A model generated the notes under the pieces. The model had not been told where the DNA came from, searched no databases, and saw only the letters and a list, made by a program, of their open reading frames with translations. Both the position numbers and the translations under genes were made by a program. Of a DNA stretch of 64,000 nucleotides, positions 1-14,381 are shown piece by piece (within the stretch, counting starts at the first letter, position 1; each line of letters starts with the position of its first letter). Origin of the DNA: Lateolabrax maculatus (lineage: Eukaryota > Chordata > Actinopteri > Acropomatiformes > Lateolabracidae); assembly GCA_031216445.1 (NCBI GenBank), contig CM062202.1:13636501-13700500 (forward strand), in the 5' to 3' direction.

Positions 1-911
1 CCATGGACCAATAATCTGTTCTACCCTCATCCTTTAAAAAAGAAATAAAAATAGCTACAGAAATACATTTAATTCACATACAGTCACACTAAACAAAACA
101 ACTTTCACATTAGAGAAACACAACTGCATGAAGAACCACAAAGAAATCAGTGCACTGAACATTAAACATAACTAGCAATACAAAATGTTGGTTTTGCTGA
201 TTGAATTTCGAGGGCATCTGTAACTTTTGAACTTGACTGTTGGCAATACTTCAAATCAAACAGAAATTATCAAAATTAGACTGAAGGAAAGAAAAACAGG
301 AACGATAACTACAAATAATGTTAACCCTTCTATGTCACATGCTGAACAGATTATTCACCCGTCTTGCAAAAATATCTTAAAGACATAAAAAACTGGGGCG
401 TGTAAAGACGAGAGTGTTAGCTGTAGTGAAGAAAGAACTACAAATGTGAATGATATGTGATTAAATGACATACAAGTTTTGTTTTCAGGGCTAAAAGGCA
501 ACATCTGTGAGGCTGTAACTGGCAGTAGAGGGACGCATCGTTGCATCCCCAAATATTTCAGTGTACAGACTTTAAGCAAAACAGGAAAACTGACAAGATA
601 AAAACAAGACGTCTACCTAAGCTGTCCTTCCTCTCCATAAAGAGCACCCAAACAAAATAAAACACTATCTGGTAATTTTTTTTTTCTTCTATTGTGTTAT
701 TTTAAATAAAGAAATATATACATAGATTATAATATGTACACTTGATAAAGAGCTGTTTCATGCTGCTTTTCAGCAATTGCTTTGCCTGAGGTGATGCTTA
801 GTCAGGTTAAAAAAAAAAAGTCCCTGGTCAATGTTGTGCTCTAATTATTGTTCTACGGACAATCAGCAGTATACAAGGCTCATTGTATTAAACTATAGGC
901 TAAAGACAGTC
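1..911. other. AT-rich flank beyond mcam, no gene seen
   Basis: No convincing coding frame or RNA gene. The longest reading frames are short and composition-driven. There are A- and T-homopolymers near 679 and 811. It may include alternative mcam 3' UTR sequence if polyadenylation is further downstream. Confidence 0.5.
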
Positions 912-1257
912 CTCAGTTTGAAGGTGGAAGATTTATTTGCAGAGTTATGTCATGGAGCGCTCAAATCACTTCTCATTTAAGCTCAAGGTGCTTTCCAACA
1001 GAAATGTGCTGGGGGGTAGATAGATTACTTTATTCATCCCCGAAGGGAAATTAGGTAACAGACAGTTAAGCAAAAGCTGCAGATTGGAATACTTTGGGTC
1101 TCGGCCGGCTGTCAGGATATTAACCAACAGACAACTGGACTTTTCCATGACATAACTCTGGGATAAGGAGCTGTGGTGGAAGCTTGAAGGCATCGGCGGG
1201 GTCTGAGCCTGAGAGGGGAGAACAGGAGCAGCTGTTGGTGCATCTGCAGTCGCCTCC
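912..1257 (-). other. mcam: mcam 3' UTR with poly(A) signals
   Basis: On the minus strand AATAAA occurs at 1034-1029 and 937-932; cleavage is likely near 910-920. The stretch 1022-1055 contains CTTTATTCATCCCCGAAG followed by GGAAATT, a phrase I recognise as recurrent in fish genomes (tail of an interspersed element), so a repeat has been taken into the UTR. The exact end is inferred. Confidence 0.5.
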
Positions 1258-1287
1258 TCACTTCTCCACATCCAGATACTCGCCACC
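1258..1287 (-). CDS. mcam: mcam exon 16: C-terminal GGEYLDVEK and stop
   Basis: Thirty coding bases give GGEYLDVEK and TGA after the acceptor GAGTAAAG|GG. Human MCAM ends GEKYIDLRH, so the tyrosine of the YxxL-type sorting signal is kept (YLDV here). The acceptor has a poor pyrimidine tract; homology and phase choose it. Confidence 0.85.
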   Translation of the reverse strand, partial: GGEYLDVEK

Positions 1288-4200
1288 CTTTACTCCAGAG
1301 GGCAAACACAGACATTAAGACACAAGCAAAGAGGGAGAGAGGTGGAGTGGAGGACGTGTAAATATGTTAAAGGTGTCATCAGATAGGCAGAAAAAAACTG
1401 CATCATCTTTAAGTTAAACAGTAGACATCTACCTGGTCACTAGCAGGTTGCTTTTCTCCGTTGACCCCGAGGAGCACGGCGTCCTCCGTGTTGTCGCTCT
1501 TCATCTCCACAACGATGTTATCTTTGTTGGACTCTTTGGTGCTGCAAGACATCATTGTTTGTTTTGATTTACTTTCTGGGGGTCAGGGGAAACGAGCTGT
1601 GAACACAATACTGACATACATCTGTCATCACCTTTTTAAGTTGATACGGTGGACTTGTTAGAAAACAGTTGCATACTTAAAAATCCAGCAGATATGGAGC
1701 ATTAGTCTCAGTTGGAGTTCGAGTTTGCGTCCACCTGATGAATGCAAGTCCAATATTCACTCTCTTTTAGCCCTGTTTTTGGTCTCATCAGTACCAATGT
1801 CTGAGGGAAATGTTTGGCTCTTCAGCTGCTAAATGCTTCACTACGTTACAAGTGTTACAGGTAGTGTACAGTGGGTTTTAAACAATAAGAGCTAAAAACA
1901 CTATGAAGCTCCATAAAGCTGAGGCGAACTGCAGAGTTGGTGATGATTATCTGTGGGTTTATTACTACGAGCAGCGCCTTTCACATAACACGTCAATTGT
2001 TAATATGAAAATATTGATTACAGCAGCTTTAACTATCTGTGTTAACTATTCCCATGTGTATAGTATGCCTACAATGTTGCTTGTAATTGTTACTTTAAAA
2101 TTACAAAACTATTTTTAGCAGTTTGTCCCTGCATTTGTATTATAAATACACAGTGGCTTTAAGGCCAATTAGGATTCTGATATCTTCCTAGCAGAGTTTC
2201 TTGAAACCCACAGAACATAAATGTTCTGCCATCAGGTCAGACATCTCGGAGACACCTGACATACCATTCACGTGGGTTCAGAGGTGATCTGGAGACATCT
2301 AAAATGTATTATGCATGGTGGTTAACGGCCTAAGACAACGGCCGATAACCTCTGTAGCAGTACAAGGGAAGTCAATCCTTAAAACAGTGCATTTTCATTT
2401 TGACTTGATGTTCACTACAATTGATGCTGGGTCTTAAAGGGTTAAGACACTTCACATCTTTACCTTCCAACATCAAGTGGCTCTCGCTGTACTTACAGGT
2501 CTTGCTTGCCGGATCGGCCACAGATCTTGCCCTTTTTGTAGAGGAAGTAGAGCACACTCCCCAATATGGCCAGCAGCAGGATGCAGATGATGATGACTGC
2601 AATGATAACACCACTGCCCTCTGGTGGAGAAGAAGCACAACAACGACCGCAGGGTTACTTGCTGTAACTGGGTTATAAATGAGATGACGGGAAGAGGCAG
2701 GAGAGTCGGCTACAGTATCGCATCAGGCAGGCTGTGCAGCATGCCACAGTGTGTAGGTACAGTAGATAGCATTTTGCAGTGCATATAAGGAAAGTGCAGC
2801 ACCAGCATCATTCAGGTGACCTAAACCCGGCAACCTAAAGAAAATGAAGGAGCAAAGTAATCCAGGCGTGTAGGAGGAGAGGTTTGCTCATACAGCAGCA
2901 TGACAACATGCAAAGGAAGAGGTGAAGATGAACAATCCAATGATGGTTTGATGTTTTGTTCATCAGGAGAGAGGACAGTCTGATGAATGCTGGGAGCTGA
3001 GAGAAGGAGGTGCTGTGGAGGAGAAGTGGAAGGAAGCTTTTTGTCTTTTGAGGTAGAGAGGTGAGGGAGTCTTCAGCAGCGTAACATACAAACCTTTGTG
3101 GATTTTCTTTGGTGGGATAGCTGTTTCTGCTTTGACTGAGACAAAATCACATGAGCACAATTATCAGAGGGTGGCTGGGTGTATTAAATAACTCATATCA
3201 GCAGTTCACACACACACACTTTAGACCTGCATCAGAGGCCTGAATACAACAATTGTTTAATTTCAGATGATTTAAAGCTAAACATCTAGCCCGATAGGCC
3301 AACTGTGGTCAGTAGCACAACAGTCATCTCCCAGAGCAGCCCTGTTTAATCTCATTTAACCTGCCCTTTGCCAGAAACGCCAACCCAGAACAGTTTTTCT
3401 CTGAGGGGCTGGAAATTTCCTGGCATGACGTACAAGAGAGAGGGGAGGCAGAAGGAGAGAGGCAGCAACCGTAATGGGAGTCAGGAGACTTGCTCTGAGT
3501 GCATTTAAAGCATCAGCTGCTTTCTAGAGTCACACTGATGAATGTGTGTTTGTGGTTGTGTACTGTGTAAGAAACTGTACGCCAACTAACAGGAATGCAA
3601 TGCTCATTTTTCATAACACGGCTATATGCAGAAGGTAAACCATGTCAATCATTTTGATCTGATATAATTAAATCTTAATTAAAAAAAACTCATGTTGCAA
3701 TGTTTTCATTCTCACCTAAGTTGTAAAACTCGTACTATAAGTCTACATGTAAGCAAATAAAGTTTAATTACATAATAACTGATGTAATAAAAGCTGTGCC
3801 AATACGACCTTGCAGCGAGAACAGACCTCAGTAATATCACCCATTTGAAACGAATACCTTGTAGAAACCACAAAGAGTTTTTAATCAGAGCGATCACTAA
3901 CCAACACTGCTGTAATGAGTGTGGTAATTGCTGGAGCCTTCAGGTGCTTTTTTAGTTTTCCTTTCTCACTTTCATTCTTTCTATCTGACTCACAGAAAAA
4001 CGGCACAGCCAGGCCGTAAATGAAAAGAAGTCCTGACACTGAACACGAATATAATAATCTCATCTCATTCTCAGTCAAGTCCTTTTCATGGGATTTCGTT
4101 TGATTTAGTCATTTTCCATTTTCCTTTTTTGTAGTTGATTTATTTGACTCGCGAGGTACGAGGTAGGCAGTGCACAACGACTGTGGTCTTACCTGTGACA

Positions 4201-6465
4201 GAGGAAATGGTAGTGCTAGTAGTGCTGGTGGTGGTGCTGGTGGTGGGGGTGGTAGCTGGTGTGGTGTGTGTGTGTGCTGAAAACAGGTAGAGGCACATAA
4301 GGGAGGACACTCCCTGTTAACACACTGCGGGAGTAGGGGAGCACATTTAACAACCGCACAGCTTCACAGCGCCTCGTCCCAAAAAAACAACAACACCGGT
4401 TGAAATGTCCGGAATAACAGGCAACACGTTACGGCACATAGCGGAGCTCGAGGCCTTCAGACAAAGTAAAAATAAATAATAGAGTGACACAGACAAGAAG
4501 TGGAAGAACAGAAGGAAAGGGGAGACAAGGAGGACAACACATGGAGACATACAAGTATATAAACACAAAGAGCAGAGACAGGAAACGCAAGCTGCAGGAG
4601 GAACTCACTGGCTTTGATGTTGAAGGTCACCATGTCGCTGCCGTACTTGTTGGAGGCATTGCAAAAAGCAGTGATGTCAGAGGTGACCTTGACACTGACC
4701 ACACTCTGAACGACCTCCTCAGTCTCTTTTTGGGATGTTGTCTTGAGGACCTGGCACAAAAATACAAGGTTAAAGAGACAGCGGAAAGCAGGTCCGCTAG
4801 CAGAAAAGTTTTTCCCTTTCTTCTGCATAGGTCAGATTTGAAGAGTTGCTCTGTCCCAGACTGGATTTTCTTACTCTGTGGATCAAATACTGTAAACATC
4901 TGGGGGGTTTGAAGGACATGGGTTTGTTATAATGAGCCCGACAGTTAAGGTCAGGATAGAAAAGATTAAGATCTAATCTAGTGAGCACACATTTGGAAAA
5001 AACAGTGCATTTCTGTTGCAGCTGTAGCTAATTGAAGAATGTGAGGCTTCCCTCTGCTGTACCTTTCCATCAGAGGTGGTCCAGGTAATGCTGGGAACAG
5101 GGAAACCTCTCACATGGCATTTTAGGTCGACTGTATTCTCTAACGTCTCCTCCATCTCTGTGTATTCTGGCTCCACGATCTCTGGTGGGCCTGCAGAGAG
5201 AGGAGCAACAAATAATAATATTAATAATCTTGAAAAGTTTTCCCATGAACATAACTACTAACAGTATATGTTGCTAACAAACAAATAAAAAACGATTTCC
5301 TTCGTTTTCAATACAACTGAAACTACACCAATAAAAAACTAAACATAAAACTTACATAAAACCACACTAAAAACTAACATTATATTATATTGTGATATTT
5401 CTTAAAAATAATAATACATTGATTCTTTTTGATATTCAGTATACAGTATCTTTGATCAGATTTACCCTTGACATTAACATGAAGTGTCCCGCTGGTCTTC
5501 ATTCCTTCCATCTCAGGAACAGTCACCACACACAAATACGTTCCTGCTGTGTCAAACGTTGCGTTCTTCAGGATCAAACTGTGGCCCTGTGAAACCTCCT
5601 CTCTATTCTACACACACAAAGACACAGAAAGCACATTTAACACACACACACACACACAGATATGAATCGTACATCGTTTTTAGTAGATCAGACGGCTGCT
5701 TCAACAAACTATTTACACAAAGTTGTGCAGAGAAATTTGAAACAATCGTAATTTAAAGCTATTTTAACTGAAAACTGAGCTTTCGCCAATGTTTTCTTTA
5801 TTGTGATAAAAATAATAATGAGGAAATAATAGTCAGTTGTTTGAAACTGTTAGGAAAGCTACTGCCAACAAAAACAAATCGAATCAAGCCAACGACTGTT
5901 TTCAAAGACTTCCTTATTGCCTGCTTTTTACACTGGCTCTCATTGCACACAAAAAAGTAGGGTGACGATTTTCTGTGTATGTTAATTAGTTTGGGTGTTG
6001 GTATATTTTTTTTAACAAAATAAGAAAGTACGTGTGCGGTATTTGTGTGACCTTAAACCAGACTGTGTGTGTCTGGAGGGAAGAGAGGGCGTTGCAGGTG
6101 GCCTTCAGCTCCTCTCCTTTGCCAACCTCAACAGTGTCTTCAGGCATCACCACAGCAGGATCGAGATCTACACACCCAGCAGGAAGAGAGAAACGAGAGA
6201 AATCAAACCAGGCACGTACAGTCATACTGCTGGTAAAATGTATTTGTTGTCATGGTGAGAAATCATAACAGTGCAGATTCCTTACAGTTGACAAACACAG
6301 TGGTATTTCCTGTGATCTCCATATAGGTGTCCGTGTCCAGAGAAGTGCACTGGTAAACTCCACTGTTTTGACGGGTCACGTTTTCCAGCAACACCATATC
6401 AGTATCCCAAGATTCATTACCCTACAAAAATCCAAAGTAATATGATCAATACCAATACCATATCA

Positions 6466-6544
<79 letters not shown>

Positions 6545-9500
6545 TAACTCAACACGGGTGAGAAGTCCTTAAAGTGCTCAGAAAAAAATTGGAATTTCAA
6601 CATCAACAACCATCTGCTGAGGAAAATCGTGTGATTCAATCAGAAGCTCCAGAACAGCTACGAATGGACTCTGTGATGAGATTGTTTTTATCAAAAGAAA
6701 TTAAACTATGCTAAGTCTGCTGCCTTTGGTGCATGAATAATGGAAAAGGGAAAAGGAGTGATTTTCTTACTTCTGCATGCTTCATTGAAAGAACTGAGGA
6801 TGGATTATTCCCATTCCCAAGGCAGTGAAGCTCAATCGAGTCCCCTTCCTTGATTTTGCCCTTTGGTGACTCCACCCAAACACTTAAAGCTGTGGAGGGG
6901 TCTGAAACAAAGAGAGGAACTCAAGGTCAGACCACAAACCTGAACTTTGAGTTAATAAAGGTTTAAGTGATGGCCACAACCACCCCCTGCAGCAAACTAG
7001 GCTAAATCTCCCACTGTATCGCCTTCTGGCTGGACTGGACACAAATGCGAAACCAGTGAGGGATTGTTGCTGCGAAGGTAATAGAGGAACCCAACCAGAC
7101 TTATTCAAATGTCTGAATAATTAAAAGTTTCTGAATATAAATAGCATTCATTTCAACATCCAAATAGTTATTATGAAGTCAGACCTTTCTGAAAGCTCAG
7201 ATATATCCAACACGGAGCTTAATAATATGGAAGCCTGAAAACCAAACAAACGTGGAACGAAGCACAAATGGATACCTAATGTAGGCCAAAGTCCATCATT
7301 TAATGTGATTAAACCCAAACTTGATACATAGATTGCAATTTTGTAAGTTAGTTCCAATTAAGGGAAATCTTAATGGTATAACATACATTTATATTTTAGA
7401 CGATAGTGTGCTTCTCTGTGGTGATATAATACTGTGGTGTCCACATCCTGGTATGATATAGTGTATCATACTGGTGGTCAATATGGGGCAGTTGGTGTCA
7501 TTTCTTTTTAATTTTGAAAAGACACTTGTTATGTGGTCTCCTAGTGTGCCATGATGCTCACAGTATACAGTGATGTTAATACGGTTGGTCTCGATCATCC
7601 TGGTTCCTCCAGGAACAAAGTAGGTGATTTCGCAGTAGAACTCAGCGTCTTTGTCCTTCTCCTCCACCTTCAAGCTCAGCTCGCTCGTCACTGAGAACAG
7701 ACCACTGGATTCAGTAGTGATGCTGGGCGCTATGTTCACCACTGGAAGAACGAAAACACAAAGAGACAAGGAAAGGAAAGGGAGGGAAATGGAGAAAAAG
7801 ACATTAAACTACATTAAACTAGTTTACAAACTATAACAGTGTAAAAGTGCATCGCAGATGTCAATGTCAATCTGTCTCACCACCCGGAGCCACACGTAGT
7901 GGCGTGTTGTTTCTGTACCAAGTGATGTTCGGCTTTGGGAAGCCATTTTTGACCTCGCAGGTCCCAATCTGCAGGAGAGGAGAGAGAATAAGAGAAAATT
8001 GTAGCCTCATAGTCCTTTCATCATTTTTATACTCTGATGTTCATGTTTTAGCTTGTTTACCTTGGATGGGCTGTCTTCGTTGACTGAGATCCCCGTTTGC
8101 ACACTGTCAATGGTAGGAGTGTCTGGTTTTTCTGCATAAGAATTAGAACTGAATCAAAAACTAGAACATTTTCTTAAGATAATTTGCAGTTTTAAACAGT
8201 TTGAATATCTCTGTTTGTGAGCAGTTGAGTACAAAGGGTGGAAACTTCTAAATTAAGTTTCTAGGTGAAGTTATGAATGAGTATGTAGGGGTTGAAGGAG
8301 TTGAAAAGGTCCTTTCAGGAGTCATCTATTGTTTATTTTAAATCCAGTGTTGTTAGCAATGTCTTCAATATGAGGGTTTTGTAAAGTACCAGTTTCTCCC
8401 TTGTTACTCAACCAAAAAACACATGCCATCTCAGATTGAATCTTACCGAAAACCTTCAGCTTTGAGCGTCCCTCCGCAACTCCATCTGTTAGACCTTTGA
8501 CGAGACAGATAAATTCCAGTTCGTCGTGCGGCTGCACATTGCTGATAATCAGCACAACCTCGTCAGTGGTGCTATTCACACTGATCCGGCCTGTGTACGG
8601 TGTGCCTCGGTCTACGACCTTCATTGTGGAGTCCTGATAGTAGATCTTGTGCTTCTCACCTGAACGTGTCACCTAAAAGGTCAGAGTTCAATCACATGAA
8701 ACATCACATCAGTAGACACATCAGACTAAGCTGTGTCTTTGTGCATCAGGCTTGATGAAACACTCACATAGAACCACTGTATCATCACGCCGCCGACGCC
8801 GTCATCTGATGTGAACAAGCAGGTGATCTGAGCTGTTTCTCCCCTGAACACCTCCACTCTGTCCTCCATGTTCACCTCCACATGAGCCCACGCTGAAAAA
8901 GAGAAAGAGAATCATGTCAAAGTGAGTTTTGAATGTATTCTTCAAATTTTTCATCAAGGATCTTTGATGAAAGCTCTTTGGTGATATAACAGAAATGATG
9001 GAGAGTAGTTGTATAAACATCAAGTGGGTGCAAGGCTATCAGCAAACAGAAAGCTATAACCTGCTTAAAATCTGTGCAGACGGGTGTATGGGATTGACTG
9101 ATAGCTGAGCCGACAACGCATTTAAAGTATACAGTACATCAACCTGGACCATCAAAACATAATAAATGTGGCTTCTTTGAACCGATCCTGGAATAGATGG
9201 GATGGTGATATGACAGGACCTTGAGGTTATTAGCTGTGACTGATGATTACCATTCGTAAAAGAACCTGATTATAATGAAGAAACACACCACTGCTGCATC
9301 CACACCCTGTTGACACAAACTGAAAGGAAGCATGGAAGCAGAGAGAGAAGAGAGAGAAGAAACTCATGGTGGGTCAAAGGGAAGCAAGAGATGCTATGAC
9401 AGGAATGAGAAGCCCACCCATGTCCACATTAATGTGCTGCATTCCACCATGTCACCCTCTCACAGGAAGAAAGGCTCAATTTACAGGCAGCATAGTAGCC

Positions 9501-12500
9501 CTACTGTTCCTTCATGATGTGTCTCTGAGGAACGAGAGGTTTTCCCCTTCCAGGGTCTCTCACTGTGGCGCATCCTACTAGTCTATAGGAGGGACCCCCA
9601 ATTACACTTTACATCGCAGTGTTTCCGCAGATGTCTGAGATGCCAAAGAGAGCTGTAGCCTGGAGGTAATATGGCTGCCAGGTTTGATTTAGCCTTTCCT
9701 GAGTGTCTGTTCATTGTGTTGGTGAATGTAGCTTTGCTGGTGGTAGAGAAAGAAGCGTTGGTGGGAAATGTGAGTTTATGTCTCGTGTTGCTCAGAAAGA
9801 ATGTAAATATGGTTAATTTATGTCCTGCATTGCCCTTTTTTTTAATTCATTAATTATAACTTCAAAAAGCTCAACAAACAATACACAATAAAACACACAA
9901 TGCACCATTTAGTCTCATATTCCATAAACATACACCAGAAAACAGAAACATGTTTTCTTACTTTTTTTTTATTATCAAAAAACATAATTTTGTAGCTATT
10001 TGGTAGATAGCTCTGGGAAAAAAGCAAGAGAGTGGGCCTTGAGTTAAAGCAAGACTTTGAAAGAAGAAAGAGCACACTTCCTCTTACACATGAAATTTAT
10101 AAGAACACTGCATGGAGTCAGACAACCATTCACGCTCACATTCACACCTATAGGCAGTTTAGAGTCACCAATTAATCTGCATGTCTCGGACTGTGGGAGG
10201 AGGCCAGGATACACGCGGAGAATCAGGTCACTTTTATATTGTTACTGGTATCCAAAGACACTTCATCCAGGAAAAATCATTAGATGCGTAGTCTTGCAGT
10301 TAAGTGAATCACTGTAACACCAGGGCTGCCTGCTGATGAGCTTACCACCCAGACACATCCCTGCTTCACTCCTATCATTTCATTCCACCATCATCTGCAC
10401 AGATAACAAACAACCCCTCCCCCACCCCCTCTCAAACTAAACCTCTGACTGTTCCCTGACCTGCATCACCCATAAACACGCCTCCCCCTTCTCCTGCTCA
10501 CCTCTCTTGACTTTTCCTCCCTCTGCCCACCTCTCAAACGCCCTCCTAGATATTCTCCCACCCCTTTCTCTCTCTCACCTGCCTCCCCCTCTGCTGTGTG
10601 TTGCTGTGTGTTGCTGTTTACCGCTGGCTAATGGAGCTGGACGGATGCTTTCCTGTTAAAGAAATCCAATTAGTGTCTCCAACATAGACATTTCCTGGCC
10701 ATTAGCGATAAAAGGACAACGCTGACTCACTCGCAGCATCCCATCCCCCACCTGAGGACCTACCTACGGTAAAAAAAAGGATTCATGAAGAGGTGAAATT
10801 CAGGTTCTAGTTTGCATTAGACCGAATGTTTCACAAATTCTTTCCCCATCCTGTCTGACAGTTGGCTCATGGGAATCTCAATCAAATCTCATTAGTAATT
10901 TGACCAGTATTCATCTCCACAGTGCATCAATCAGAGAGGCTGGCACTCCAAGGCCTCAGATCGATCTTTTCGGACGATGAGGGAGCAGATATTGGAGTCC
11001 ATGCACATTTGATAATAGTCCTAAATCATTATGACAGAATAAAGCTGAGCATCCCCTCTGACAGCAGCACACTGGGAAAGGCCTCTCCAGTTTTATGAGC
11101 TCCCCTAAACAAACAATATTCTTTCCCCTGAAGAGTGTTTGACCCTTAGATAACAATTTCTCATGCTGAGTGTGTGGTTTCCACAAGAAAGGGGAATTTG
11201 CTCTGTCCGCTGTAGTAAATATCTGGTGCTGACCCTGGCCCTGACCCCAAGGACAGCATACTGTGCAAACCCACATAGTGCAGTCACTACGACCACAATG
11301 TGGTGCTATTACATGTGGAAGCAAAATGGCTCTCAGGTATGTGTGTGGCATGAACAAATACATCTGAATACAAATAATAATAAAAAAAAAAGGCACAAAA
11401 ACTTTAACAACAAATGGAAAACAATTAGGAAGCTGGAATAAGTGAATGTTTGGCAAAACAGTTTCTTTAATAGAATATTTTACACTTGATGTGAAGGTGC
11501 AGCAGAGAAGATCAATATCAGTAAAGTATGCTAAATATAGAGCCAGAGCCAGCAGGTGATTATCTTAGCATTAAGACTGAGAGCAGGAGGAAACCGCAAG
11601 CCTTTCTGGATTCACTGTGACAACAAGTCACTGCGCCAGGCCAAGAGACAGTCCGGCCCATAACCAACCCGTGAAAATCAAAACTTGTGTTTACGCTTCG
11701 GTTTTCAGATGAATTTAACGACAAAGACAGATGTTAATAAGTGAGCTTTAGAGGTGCTGGCAGGTGGATTTTTTTTTTTGCCGTTGGACAGAGCCAGGCT
11801 AGCTGTTTCCCCCCGTTTCCAGTCTTTGTGCTAAGCTAAGCTAATTGCCTGCAGGCTGTAGCTTCACACTGTATTTACCTTACAGTCATGATTGTGATAT
11901 TGATGTTCTTGTCTAACTTACTGAGTGTTTTTCCCAAAATGTTCCTTTGAACGTGACTGGTTTGAATGTTTCAGTCAGTAACATAAACGCCTTAAAGTGT
12001 TAATACAAGGATTCCCACGCCACAGAAAGAGGAAAACACTTATAAGGACAGCACTGTTTATATTCCCACAGATACACAGAAAACATACCAGACAAACGTT
12101 GCAGTTTAAAGGGATATTTTGCTTTGATTTATGACCATGATGGTCACACGCATACACGCACATCTCAGTAAGTGTGTCAGCGCTGATAATCGAGCTACAA
12201 AGAGCTGCAGTCGAGGCTGCAGGTGATCTCTCAAGAAATAAACCCCCCAAACACAGCTCATCCCACAAAGAGGGCGGACTGTATTCAAAGGCACTACAAA
12301 ATTAGGTGCACTTAAAGATAAGACAAAATAAGAATAAAATAATAAGCCCCACAACACACCTCTTATAACAGAGAAAATAGGCAGAAAGGATAAGATAATC
12401 CCCAGGGAGAAGTCATATCAAAGACATTGTTATGTCTACAATAAAGTCAAAGCCTTTTGTTAGGATACACAATCAGTTTCTGTCTGTGAAGAGCGATGAA

Positions 12501-13574
12501 CAAAACTTCCTGCCAGGCTCTGAGCTTCTGTGGCTGCTTATCCACATGTACAAAATCTCTGCAGCTAGTCCTCTTACTGTAAGGACATCCACAGAACATG
12601 TCCTACAAGCACAGAAAACTATTGTCAGGTGTCATTTTGAAATTTAGGATAATTTATTCTGAAGTGTTGACGACCGTGTATTTCCAACAGACGCTTCAGT
12701 CCTCCCTCTGACACGTACAGTAGACGGATGAGATGAGGCATGTGGTTGTTCAAAGGCTGGAATCTGTTCTGACTTTCTAACCATGAAGGTTTAGTTGACA
12801 GGCTGCAGTCGACCTGCCCTCCCTCTGTCTGCTCTGGCGTCTGGCCCGGACCACAGATGGAGGAGAGGACGTCCACCTTCAGCACATTAACTCGTATTCA
12901 AACCAGATTACCGTCCTTTTTGACATAATTTAACTGGGAGGCTCAGGTGCAGAACATGGTCCCACAGTGAAGGCTGGAAACTCAGTTTTTAAAAAATGTT
13001 TCCCTTTCTTCCTTTCTTTGTTTACTTTCCTCTGTTTTTTCTTTATATAATACAAATTTGGTGGTTACAGGAAAGATAATTACAACAGTTTATTCCATTA
13101 GGAACACAAACATGCTCAGCAAATTTCATGGCAGTCTGAAATTAGACTAGATAAGGAAACATCTTGCATGCAAACTTGACATTTTGACGTGAGGGACCAT
13201 GAATATACTGAATAAATATTATGACAATCTGTTTATTGAATTTTTTCTTGTGTAAAAGTAGAAAAATGCAACCTGATGGTGGTGCTACAGGAAGGTCAGA
13301 CGGTCAGCAAAATCCTTGTGAATATCCACGCTAAGTTTCAGGTCAGTCTGACTGCTAGTTGTCAAAATATCTTTTATATGGATGGACAGACTGACACTGA
13401 GGCCCTGCTGCCTGCGGTAAGAAAAAACCCAGAGAGCACTTCCTCATGAAACTCAGATCAAAGCAACAGCAGTAACTGACAGGATGATCACTGAGGTCAA
13501 GGGAAAGCAGACACACACCCAACCTCTTTCAGCCTGTGTGAGGTGGGACGAGCAGATGAGCAACAGTACACATA

Positions 13575-13617
<43 letters not shown>

Positions 13618-14081
13618 CTAACTACTGACCTGAACTTGAGACTCCAGGGACTAAACACATTATTACATGGTTTGCAAATGTCTCAGAGCACAACTAGCAC
13701 ATGACAAACATCCTACTCTGCTATGTTTCATTCAGTACTTTCCAACCACTTACTTTAGTAATTCAACATCAGCCTTTCTGTTCCCTCTAAAAGGAGCTAT
13801 GTAGTCCAGAATCCATTGCTGTAAAAGAGAGCCCACAGTTTTGTTTGCATTACAGAGTCCTTATATAACCCGTTTCTTCTATCACAAGGTTAGATTTTCA
13901 GGTATTGTATTAATATTTACATACCAAGGATTCCCCCCTGCTTAGACTCTAATTCATGTTTAATTTATTTCTGGCATGTCCTCCAAAGAAAAGGCTGAGG
14001 CTCCATTGACTGAAGACATGAAAGGAAGAGTATGAATATTATATTAAAAAGGGAGGACCGATATCGAGACAGCAGAGCTTC

Positions 14082-14118
<37 letters not shown>

Positions 14119-14332
14119 GAACAACTATCTTTATGAGAACCAATTTGAGTTTTAGACCATGGGAGTCAGGACATTTTTGCCGGTCCTCACTTTCAGAGAC
14201 ACCTTTAGCGGGCTGTTTGAGGGTTAAAAGGTTCAGGTTAGAATTAAGTTTAGGTTAAGGTCAGGGTAAGGGACTAGGGAATGTATATGTCAATGTATGT
14301 CCTCACAACTATAGATGTACAAACGTCTGTGT

Positions 14333-14381
<49 letters not shown>

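Noticed and set aside
4201..4275. Plain GT microsatellite at 4.2 kb
   Set aside because: On the minus strand it is the coding stalk exon of mcam, bounded by good splice sites in the right phase.
5380..5465. Extension of mcam exon 10 beyond KG into the intron
   Set aside because: G|GTAAAT donor and phase match to exon 11 end the exon at 5466; the extension is Lys/Ile-rich intron.
10956..11456. 166-codon minus-strand reading frame in mcam intron 1
   Set aside because: No domain or repeat-encoded protein resemblance; Cys-rich translation looks random.
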